Shown here: one piece after another, positions 7,316 to 12,628 of the stretch
How the letters are laid out: the number at the start of each line of letters is the position of its first letter
How positions within the stretch are numbered: the first letter of the stretch is position 1
Source: Bacillota bacterium
GTDB lineage: Bacteria > Bacillota > Clostridia > Lachnospirales > Lachnospiraceae
Assembly (NCBI GenBank): GCA_017861355.1
Contig: JAGFXQ010000188.1
Coordinates: 1 to 12,628 of the forward strand
Reading direction: 5' to 3'
DNA length: 12,628 nucleotides
Notes under the pieces: generated by a model
What the model was told of the DNA's origin: nothing
What the model saw: only the letters and a program-made list of their open reading frames with translations
The model's database searches: none
Position numbers and translations under genes: made by a program

Positions 7316-8665
7316 TCATCTTGTTAGTCTGCGGAAGTGAAAAGCAAAAGCTGAAATCGTAGCCGTAACTGCCATCAGATCAGCAACCGGCTCAGCGAAG
7401 AATACTGCAAACACCTTATCTTCAAGGAAAACCGGCAGAACATAGATCAACGGAATCAAGAGGATCATCTTGCGTAACAAGGCTAGGAAAATCGACACCT
7501 TCGCCTGCCCTAATGCCAGAAAGGTCTGTTGGCAGCAGGTCTGCATGCTCATCAGAAAGGCAATCGGCATAAAGATTCTAAGAGCCCATGCAGTATAGGT
7601 GATCAAAGTCTGCTGTGAGCTAAACAGTGAAATAAATTGTACCGGAAGCAGCATCATCAACAGCCATATCAGAGTACAATAGCTGAATGCGCTGATCGCC
7701 AATAGACGAAAGGTCGCCCTGACACGTTCCATGTTCTTCGCGCCATAATTATAGCTCATGATCGGCTGAGCACCTTGGCATAAGCCTTGGATGGGCATAA
7801 ACTGTATCTGGGTCAGACTGGACAGTATTGTCATCGCACCAACCGCCAGATCTCCGCCATACTTTAACAAGGATGTATTAAAGGCAATATTCAGAAGACT
7901 TTCTGTCGATTGCATAATGAACGGTGACAATCCCAGCAACAATACAGGAGTAATCGTACTCCTCTCTAATCTCATATTACATCGGTGCAGCCTTAGTTTT
8001 GCCTTCTTTCCTGTAAGAAAACGTAACACCCATAAAGCCGAAACCCCCTGGGATATCACCGTCGCAATCGCAGCTCCCTCTACTCCCATATCAAAACCGA
8101 AAATAAGGATCGGGTCCATGATAATGTTGATTGCAGCGCCAACTGCCACGGTTATCATACTGATTTTTGCAAAGCCCTGTGTTGTTATGAAGCTGTTTAA
8201 GCCCAAGGAAAGTTGAACAAAAACAGTACCGCAGACATAAATATTCAGATAACTCAGTGCATAGGGTAATGTCTCCTCACTCGCACCAAAGAGCAACAAT
8301 AATGGTCGATTGGTTGCCAGGAATACTATCGTTAAGATCACTGACATCCCCAGTAAGGCTGTAAAGCAGTTACCCAGAATCTTCTCGGCTGCTTTCTCAT
8401 CCCGCTCTCCCATCTTGATTGCTGCCCGGGGAGCACCTCCCATACCTACCAGTGCGCTAAAGGCAGAGATAACCATAATGATCGGAAAAGTAACTCCGAC
8501 TCCGGTTAGAGCTGTTGCACCGATCTGTGATATATGTCCTATATAGATTCGATCGATAATATTATAAAGAATGTTCACAATTTGTGCTAAGATAGCCGGA
8601 ATGGCCATCTCGACCAGTAGCTTACCAATACTTCTTTCTGCTAATTTATTGCTCTTCTCGTTCAT
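7316..8665 (-). CDS. MATE family efflux transporter
   Basis: A 449-residue cytoplasmic-membrane exporter of the MatE family, which expels drugs or metabolites in exchange for Na+ or H+. Two homologous halves are visible. The first has IPAILAQIVNILYNIIDRIYIG (about residues 23-44) and SALVGMGGAPRAAIKMGERDEKAAEKILGN. The second has LGLSPFIMQSTESLLNIAFN and PIQGLCQGAQPIMSYNYGAKNMERVRATF. About 12 hydrophobic segments fit the family fold, and length and ends look complete. A GGAAAG ribosome site lies about 9 nt before the ATG at 8665. It lies 44 bp downstream of the RDAC gene on the same strand, so the two may be co-transcribed. The short gap of about 110 bp to degV shows no strong terminator. 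Substrate unknown. Confidence 0.95.
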   Translation of the reverse strand: MNEKSNKLAERSIGKLLVEMAIPAILAQIVNILYNIIDRIYIGHISQIGATALTGVGVTFPIIMVISAFSALVGMGGAPRAAIKMGERDEKAAEKILGNCFTALLGMSVILTIVFLATNRPLLLLFGASEETLPYALSYLNIYVCGTVFVQLSLGLNSFITTQGFAKISMITVAVGAAINIIMDPILIFGFDMGVEGAAIATVISQGVSALWVLRFLTGKKAKLRLHRCNMRLERSTITPVLLLGLSPFIMQSTESLLNIAFNTSLLKYGGDLAVGAMTILSSLTQIQFMPIQGLCQGAQPIMSYNYGAKNMERVRATFRLLAISAFSYCTLIWLLMMLLPVQFISLFSSQQTLITYTAWALRIFMPIAFLMSMQTCCQQTFLALGQAKVSIFLALLRKMILLIPLIYVLPVFLEDKVFAVFFAEPVADLMAVTATISAFAFHFRRLTR

Positions 8666-8709
8666 CCTTAGTCACTTTCCTGATTCAATATTATCCTTGC
8701 TATTATTAA

Positions 8710-8958
8710 TTATAGAATGACAAAGTCCAAATGATTATCCAAGAATTCAATCACAATGTTTTTCTCTGTGAAATAATCAATGATCGCTCTCTGCATCTCA
8801 TCATATTGACTTGAACAGGATCTTGCATCAAGCTCCTCTAACCAGAAGCTCTGACTACCGCAGGCATCCCGCATATGTAGCTTAAAGAGAAGCTTCTGTT
8901 CCTGAAGCCTTCGATTTATCTCAGCAATATCATTATAGATGACAACTATTTTTCCCAT
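8710..8958 (-). CDS. RDAC family small protein
   Basis: A soluble 82-residue protein, MGKIVVIYNDIAEINRRL..., with the block LHMRDACGSQSFWLEEL. Its Arg-Asp-Ala-Cys (residues 30-33) gives the name to a small family annotated in clostridia; I recognise the motif from memory. Function unknown. The start was placed at the ATG at 8956-8958 because AAAGGA lies about 9 nt upstream. An in-frame ATG at 8995-8997 would add 13 residues but has no ribosome site. Two Cys are present (C33 and C48); whether they bind metal or respond to redox is not shown. The acidic C-terminal part (EFLDNHLDFVIL) ends two residues after a hydrophobic run. It sits between the AraC-type regulator (80 bp upstream) and the MATE gene (44 bp downstream). 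Confidence 0.8.
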   Translation of the reverse strand: MGKIVVIYNDIAEINRRLQEQKLLFKLHMRDACGSQSFWLEELDARSCSSQYDEMQRAIIDYFTEKNIVIEFLDNHLDFVIL

Positions 8959-9038
8959 ATTAATGGATCCTTTCATAATCGATGAATTTATTCGCAATCC
9001 TTCTCCCGAAAGCCGGCCTTATACGGTTCCGTGGAGGG

Positions 9039-9881
9039 TTAATCTAAGAACATCGCATTCTTCGGTATCGTCTTGAATGCTTTCTTAAAGGCTCTGGAGA
9101 AGGTGGAATAATTCTTAAACCCGCTCTGAAAGCATGCTTCCGTAATATTACATCCGTTTTGTACCATACTCTTGGCAAGCAGTAATCGCTTCTCTGTAAT
9201 ATAATTACCGATGGTATATCCTGTCTCTTCCTTAAAAAAATGCATCAGGTAATATCTGCTGAGGTAGAACTGTGCAGATAGACTGTCAATCGATATCTCA
9301 TCCGCCAAATGTTCATTGATATAATCGATAATCTGTACCAGCTTGGTATTATCCTTCGCTGAGTCCAGATAATTGATATGGTTTAGGATCGCCGTTCGGT
9401 TTAGTTGAATCATGAATTCAAGAAAGAGTATTTTCTGATATAGCTCCTTTGCAAAAGCATTATCCGAAAAGGAGTGCTCCAGCTCCTGACACACTTGAAA
9501 GAGCTTACTTTTCTCCATTGAATGGATACGCAGTACATTGGAATGCTCCTGTTTTGCACGGTTAAAACAGTAATTTAAGTCATAATCTTCTTCCGAGAAG
9601 GTATTCAGAAACTGTGGCGACACATAGATGATTATCCTCTCATAAGCAGAATTGTCAAGTACGGAAGGTCTGTGAATCTCCCCTGCATTCACCAATACCA
9701 GGTCATATGGCTGCAACACATAGCTCTTACCCTCGATTGTATAGGTCGTGTTACCACTGATAAATATAATAATCTTATTAAAGTCGTGGTAATGGAATTC
9801 ATATTCTTTCCTCTGCCGGTCAACAATATGGAACATTTTAAAATCATGATCCAGATAACCTGCTTTTTCAAAACTTATCAT
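9039..9881 (-). CDS. AraC family transcriptional regulator with N-terminal cupin domain
   Basis: DNA-binding regulator of 280 residues. An AraC-type cupin sensor covers about 25-90 (FHYHDFNKIIIFISGN, then YDLVLVNAGEIHRP). A double helix-turn-helix domain covers about 183-278. Its first helix pair is in ISIDSLSAQFYLSRYYLMHFFKEETG; the second is in NITEACFQSGFKNYSTFSRAFKKAFKTIP, the classic AraC signature. The start was chosen at the ATG at 9879-9881, which has GGAG 6 nt upstream; the longer frame from 9941 has no ribosome site. It is transcribed divergently from dapA, with a promoter at 9968-9995 and candidate operator repeats next to it, so autoregulation and control of dapA are plausible. 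The RDAC and MATE genes lie downstream on the same strand and are other possible targets. The ligand is unknown; the His-rich cupin motif suits sugars or other small molecules. Confidence 0.93.
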   Translation of the reverse strand: MISFEKAGYLDHDFKMFHIVDRQRKEYEFHYHDFNKIIIFISGNTTYTIEGKSYVLQPYDLVLVNAGEIHRPSVLDNSAYERIIIYVSPQFLNTFSEEDYDLNYCFNRAKQEHSNVLRIHSMEKSKLFQVCQELEHSFSDNAFAKELYQKILFLEFMIQLNRTAILNHINYLDSAKDNTKLVQIIDYINEHLADEISIDSLSAQFYLSRYYLMHFFKEETGYTIGNYITEKRLLLAKSMVQNGCNITEACFQSGFKNYSTFSRAFKKAFKTIPKNAMFLD

Positions 9882-9967
9882 AATAATCTCCATTCTGCCG
9901 CTGACGGCATCTGTCTCCGCCTCTATCCACCTATCTCTCATTACGTTGCCATCTTATTCTACCAAAC

Positions 9968-9995
9968 ATTATATAGCATTATATGCAATATTCAA
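9968..9995 (-). promoter_or_regulatory. Promoter of the AraC-type regulator
   Basis: On the minus strand: -35 TTGAAT (9990-9995), 16-bp spacer, -10 TATAAT (9968-9973). Start near 9961, about 80 nt before the chosen ATG at 9881. One of the two putative operator repeats lies within the spacer and the other abuts the -35, which suits autorepression. Confidence 0.6.
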
Positions 9996-10008
9996 AGCAT
10001 TATTATGC
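9975..10008. promoter_or_regulatory. Candidate AraC-type operator: two repeats 21 bp apart
   Basis: AGCATTATATGC (9975-9986) and AGCATTATTATGC (9996-10008) begin exactly 21 bp apart, about two helical turns, the spacing typical of paired AraC-family half-sites. Each is also a small dyad, GCAT-N3/N4-ATGC. They surround the -35 of the regulator's promoter in the divergent regulator/dapA region. The region is AT-rich, so chance similarity cannot be excluded. Confidence 0.45.
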
Positions 10009-10042
10009 TATTCGAATCAAATAATGTTGTATAGAATAATAC

Positions 10043-10098
10043 TATAAGATGCGAATAATCGTGAAGAAATGCAGCTTACTGACAAAAGATGCATTTCT
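10043..10098 (+). promoter_or_regulatory. dapA leader: weak -10 and a 9-bp hairpin
   Basis: A possible -10 TATAAG (10043-10048) has no good -35 at the right distance, which would fit an activator-dependent promoter (inference). The transcript would then begin near 10055 with a stem of 9 perfect pairs, AGAAATGCA (10065-10073) and TGCATTTCT (10090-10098), around a 16-nt loop. It has no T-tract, so it is not a terminator; it could be a regulatory or stabilising 5' hairpin. No lysine riboswitch or T-box core was seen. Confidence 0.35.
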
Positions 10099-10136
10099 AA
10101 GTCATGGTTTCGCAATAGATATTAGGAGGTTCACTT

Positions 10137-11024
10137 ATGCAGCTTTCCGGAGTTTGGTTACCGATTATCACACCATTTAAGAATGATAAAATAGATTTCA
10201 AATCCTACAAAAAGTTGATTGAACATTATTCCGAGAAGGGGATCACCGGGTTCATACCCTTGGGTACAACAGGAGAGGTTCCAACCCTAAGTGATTACGA
10301 ATTCGAAGAAATGATAGAACGAACCATGGATTATAACAAAAAGCGTTTACCTGTCTATGTCGGTGTCGGCGGTAACTATACCGCTCAAGTGATCAAGAAG
10401 GTTAAGATCGCGGAGTATTATGATATCCAAGGTATCTTGTCTGTCTGTCCCTATTATAATAAGCCAGGTCAGGATGGAATCTATTCTCACTTTAAGGCGA
10501 TTGCAGACGAAACCAAGTTAAATATAGTCGTGTACAATATTCCTTATCGGACCGGTGCAAATATCGAAAATGATACCATCTATAAAATGGCAGAGGTTAA
10601 AAACATCATTGGACTAAAGGATTGTTGCGGTGATATCAAGCAAAGCATGTCACTGCTTATGAACCCTCCCAAGGATTTCTCTATTCTATCCGGAGAAGAT
10701 CTTCAGTTCTTCCTTTCCCTGACCATGGGTGGTCAAGGTGGAATTCTGGCATCCGCTCATCTTAAGACAGAGCAATTCGTGGAGGTATATCAGAAGATCA
10801 AAGCGAATGATACTGCAGGTGCTCTGCAGATCTGGAAGCAGTTATATGATATAATTCCGCTACTATTCAAAGAGCCAAATCCCTCTCCGATTAAGTATTA
10901 TCTTTCTCAGACCGGTTTGATTGACTCTGATGAAGTAAGATTACCCTTGACTACCATCTCAGAACAACTGAAGCAAAAGCTGGACCGCTATCTACCGACG
11001 ATATCACAGATCAGAGCTAGTTAA
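10137..11024 (+). CDS. dapA: 4-Hydroxy-tetrahydrodipicolinate synthase
   Basis: Condenses pyruvate with aspartate semialdehyde, the first committed step to diaminopimelate and lysine; cytosolic, usually a tetramer of TIM barrels. At 295 residues it is full length. Every catalytic residue falls at its E. coli DapA number: T44 and T45 in GTTGE, Y107 in YYNKPG, Y133 and R138 in YNIPYRTG, and the Schiff-base K161 in IGLKDCCG. Of the E. coli lysine-inhibition site N80 and Y106 remain, but S48, A49, H53, H56 and E84 are replaced by V, P, D, F and Q, so lysine feedback is probably absent, as in many Gram-positive enzymes. AGGAGG at 10124-10129 lies 7 nt before the ATG. It stands alone, with no other lysine genes nearby, divergent from an AraC-type regulator. 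A related pyruvate aldolase of the same superfamily is possible but less likely. Confidence 0.9.
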   Translation: MQLSGVWLPIITPFKNDKIDFKSYKKLIEHYSEKGITGFIPLGTTGEVPTLSDYEFEEMIERTMDYNKKRLPVYVGVGGNYTAQVIKKVKIAEYYDIQGILSVCPYYNKPGQDGIYSHFKAIADETKLNIVVYNIPYRTGANIENDTIYKMAEVKNIIGLKDCCGDIKQSMSLLMNPPKDFSILSGEDLQFFLSLTMGGQGGILASAHLKTEQFVEVYQKIKANDTAGALQIWKQLYDIIPLLFKEPNPSPIKYYLSQTGLIDSDEVRLPLTTISEQLKQKLDRYLPTISQIRAS

Positions 11025-11095
11025 TGAGCGTCCTTGCTGATCTCCTACGATTAGCTTCTTTCGTTATAAAGATACATGATTGAATTAGAATAAAA

Positions 11096-11174
11096 AAGGA
11101 CTGTTGCGAAACACACAATTACACTTGCGATGATAAAATCACGGAACGTGTATTGATGTTTTGCAACAGTCCTT
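11096..11174. terminator. Convergent 79-nt hairpin terminator between dapA and the HAD gene
   Basis: The arms 11096-11113 and 11157-11174 pair over 18 nt (one G-U on the plus strand, one A-C mismatch on the minus strand). About 8 further pairs extend the stem after a small bulge (11116-11124 with 11148-11155). On the minus strand the stem ends in CCTTTTTTATTC, a good T-tract, only 7 nt after the HAD stop codon. On the plus strand the tail is poorer (CCTTCTATTAC). It probably ends both genes. The outer GGACTGTTGC ends resemble mobile-element terminal repeats, so it may be a repeat-derived terminator. Confidence 0.75.
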
Positions 11175-11180
11175 CTATTA

Positions 11181-11786
11181 CTATATTTTGACCCCAAGCC
11201 CTCTTAACTCCTTCAAGGCTTGTTCATGATCTGTCACCTGGATGGTACGAAAACCAAAGGGTTTTGCACCTTCGAGATTCGCCGGCAGATCATCTAAAAA
11301 TACTGCTTCCTCGGGAATAATCTGAAATTGATCGATCAATGTCTGATAAATCTCCGGCTCCGGTTTAATCGCTTTCACCTGATAAGAGATCACTCCTCCA
11401 TCTACATAGTTCACAAATTTAAAATGAGGCTTGCTCAGCTCAAAATGTTTCTTACTGTAGTTCGATAGAAGATATACCTTATAACCGTTCTCCTTCAGTT
11501 GTTTTACAAAGTCAGCGGAATATTCATATTCTCTGACGATCTTGTCAAAGGAATCATAAAAGGCCAGGATCTCCTGTTTCATGTCCGGATCCTTTGCAAC
11601 ACTCTCCGCGATCAATTCCTCTTCATCCCGAAGTCCGCGGTCCCATTCATTCCAAAAACCACCTAATACCGTTGCTTTTGCGATACGATCTCTTTTCTCT
11701 TGATTATAACCACAATCCTCTAAGTATTCTTTCCAACGAAAATGTGCAAGTACATTACCAATATCCAGTATAATTGTGTTGATCAT
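11181..11786 (-). CDS. HAD superfamily hydrolase (subfamily IA, probable phosphatase)
   Basis: A 201-residue haloacid dehalogenase-type enzyme, probably a small-molecule phosphatase. Motif I is ILDIGNVL with the nucleophile D8. The usual second Asp is G10, the DxGN variant shared with the YihX glucose-1-phosphatase group. Motif II is LLSNYS (S109), motif III has K141 in AIKPEPEIY and motif IV is FLDDLPANLEGA (D165, D166). An alpha-helical cap (about residues 15-90) fits subfamily IA. The substrate cannot be told. The ATG at 11784-11786 is the only sensible start; its ribosome site is weak (AAAGG about 12 nt away). It lies 71 bp downstream of the GNAT gene on the same strand and is closed by the hairpin at 11096-11174. 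Confidence 0.9.
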   Translation of the reverse strand: MINTIILDIGNVLAHFRWKEYLEDCGYNQEKRDRIAKATVLGGFWNEWDRGLRDEEELIAESVAKDPDMKQEILAFYDSFDKIVREYEYSADFVKQLKENGYKVYLLSNYSKKHFELSKPHFKFVNYVDGGVISYQVKAIKPEPEIYQTLIDQFQIIPEEAVFLDDLPANLEGAKPFGFRTIQVTDHEQALKELRGLGVKI

Positions 11787-11857
11787 TCTGTAACCGTGCC
11801 TTTCTTACAATCTAATCGGTAAACTTATATCCATAAATCTCAGTTTGCTAACTTCGC

Positions 11858-12349
11858 TTACAATGCTGCATTCTTCTGATAAGCTACCCTTGGTGCTCCG
11901 CTTTCCAGATAAATGATACCGCACCTTTGGTATCCATTCTTCAATAATAGGTTATGCATCACATAATTATCCTCATGGGTATCAATGCGGATGTTATTAC
12001 ATTGTTCCAAGCACCATTCCAGACAGAAGGATGCCACCCCCTTTTTATGACTAGCTGATGCAATCCGGTGCACTACTCCATAGGGTTGATCATCCAGCCA
12101 TGCTCCTTCATATATTTTTATATAAGTCGGGTCAATTCCTATCGTAAAGCAAAATACTCCTTCGATCTGTCCGTCATCAACACAGACGTAACTTCTCATC
12201 TCTTCAATATCCTTTGTAATCAGCTCTATATCAGGGTATCCGTTGATCCATTGATTCTGATTACCATTCTGTCTCATGTATTGTCTGGCATGATCATAGA
12301 TGTTCATCACCTGATTTAACTCCTCAAGCGAGGTATGTCTTATCTCCAT
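11858..12349 (-). CDS. GNAT family N-acetyltransferase
   Basis: Acetyl-CoA-dependent acetyltransferase of 163 residues; substrate unknown. Visible blocks are IYDHARQYMRQNGNQNQWINGYP (about 17-39), IDPTYIKIYEGAWL, PYGVVHRIASASHKKGVASFCLEWC (the acetyl-CoA binding region, about 89-113), IRIDTHEDNYVMHNLLLKNGY and a C-terminal CGIIYLESGAPRVAYQK. These fit a common Firmicute GNAT subgroup. The start was chosen at the ATG at 12347-12349, with AAAGGA 8 nt upstream. A longer frame up to 12478 would add 43 hydrophobic residues unlike any GNAT N-terminus and runs through the promoter region, so it is rejected. The next ATG upstream (12358) is too close to the ribosome site. It may be co-transcribed with the HAD gene. 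Confidence 0.9.
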   Translation of the reverse strand: MEIRHTSLEELNQVMNIYDHARQYMRQNGNQNQWINGYPDIELITKDIEEMRSYVCVDDGQIEGVFCFTIGIDPTYIKIYEGAWLDDQPYGVVHRIASASHKKGVASFCLEWCLEQCNNIRIDTHEDNYVMHNLLLKNGYQRCGIIYLESGAPRVAYQKNAAL

Positions 12350-12398
12350 CTTTTGCATCCTTTCCAAAGTCAAGGAATTCTGTACTGTCACTTCGATC

Positions 12399-12439
12399 AT
12401 TATAATATATGGTATAACAGAAATCCATCCTTTTATCAA
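12399..12439 (-). promoter_or_regulatory. Promoter region of the GNAT gene
   Basis: Two candidates on the minus strand. One is a perfect TATAAT at 12399-12404 with a poor -35 (TGGATT). The other is a good -35 TTGATA (12434-12439), with a 17-bp spacer and a weak -10 TATACC (12411-12416). Either places the start 40-60 nt before the ATG at 12349. Which one is used cannot be told from sequence. Confidence 0.4.
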
Positions 12440-12457
12440 GAATGTAGCAAGCATAAG

Positions 12458-12484
12458 ATAGGGTGTCGATATCAACACCCCTAT
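12458..12484 (-). other. Hairpin/dyad upstream of the GNAT promoter
   Basis: The minus strand reads GGGTGTT-GATATC-GACACCC, flanked by ATA/TAT, giving about 10 pairs with one bulged G and one U-G wobble. It sits directly upstream of the candidate -35 at 12434-12439. It could be an operator for the GNAT gene or the terminator of a gene entering from the right. The T-tract after it is weak. Confidence 0.4.
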
Positions 12485-12568
12485 ACACTGCTATTACAAG
12501 GAATAGTTGGAGCAAAATTTATTTATTTCCATATTTCTTCTAATCGCAGTAATGTAGCAACATTTAAT

Positions 12569-12628
12569 TTATAGCGTTTTCTCCACTGTCTCTTTTAAAG
12601 CAAGCGAATGTGTCTGCCGATTATAATT
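12569..12628 (-). CDS. Possible C-terminal end of a gene entering from the right
   Basis: One minus-strand frame is open from the right edge for 19 codons and ends at TAA (12569-12571), reading NYNRQTHSLALKETVEKTL. The other two frames stop sooner. The amino acid mix is plausible for a helical C-terminus, but 19 codons are too few to claim a gene. The following 12485-12568 is AT-rich and shows nothing else. Confidence 0.2.
   Translation of the reverse strand, partial: NYNRQTHSLALKETVEKTL

Noticed and set aside
9882..9941. Earlier start for the AraC-type regulator at 9941
   Set aside because: No ribosome site there, while the ATG at 9881 has GGAG at 6 nt and begins right before the conserved domain.
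9942..10136. Lysine riboswitch or T-box in front of dapA
   Set aside because: The leader is too short after the likely start and has neither the T-box GGTGG core nor the lysine-riboswitch motifs.
12347..12478. Extended N-terminus of the GNAT gene starting at 12478
   Set aside because: The added 43 residues are hydrophobic, do not resemble a GNAT start, lack a ribosome site and cover the promoter elements.
1..12628. CRISPR array, tRNA, rRNA, transposase or phage genes
   Set aside because: No regularly spaced repeats, cloverleaf or transposase/integrase motifs were seen on either strand.

Overview
The window looks like a chromosomal segment from a low-to-moderate GC, Gram-positive anaerobe, most likely a Lachnospiraceae/Clostridium-cluster-XIVa type bacterium. 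Strong AGGAGG-type ribosome-binding sites, sigma-A promoters, the gene families (RDAC small protein, DegV, MATE, adenine deaminase) and the codon choice all point there. The organism is inferred from protein resemblance, not from a search. Almost everything lies on the minus strand; the only convincing plus-strand gene is dapA.

Layout from left to right. (1) Positions 1-1685 (minus) hold most of a methyl-accepting chemotaxis receptor that runs off the left edge; its own extended -10 promoter lies upstream. (2) Positions 1850-5959 (minus) form a probable operon read as ade (adenine deaminase), then an MFS transporter, then a DUF2804 protein. It is driven by a good sigma-A promoter at 6042-6070. 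(3) A long hairpin at 6213-6267 follows a degV gene (6339-7203) that is broken by a perfect 13-bp tandem duplication. Removing one copy restores a 283-residue DegV protein exactly. (4) Next come a MATE multidrug exporter, an 82-residue RDAC-family protein, and an AraC-type regulator (all minus). (5) The AraC gene is divergent from dapA (4-hydroxy-tetrahydrodipicolinate synthase). Their shared intergenic region holds a clear promoter for the regulator and two imperfect repeats 21 bp apart that look like an operator. (6) dapA converges on a HAD phosphatase gene across a 79-nt hairpin terminator, and a GNAT acetyltransferase gene follows. The right edge may hold the last 19 codons of another minus-strand gene.

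How the parts may work together. The ade-MFS-DUF2804 group suggests nucleobase deamination coupled to transport, with a third protein of unknown function. The AraC-type regulator probably controls itself and perhaps dapA and/or the RDAC-MATE pair downstream. The rest is ordinary accessory metabolism.

No CRISPR array, tRNA, rRNA, complete insertion sequence, prophage or recognisable defence system was found. The most notable feature is the 13-bp duplication in degV, which is either a fresh loss of function or a reversible slipped-strand switch that leaves two overlapping half-genes. I see no evidence for a large new system here.
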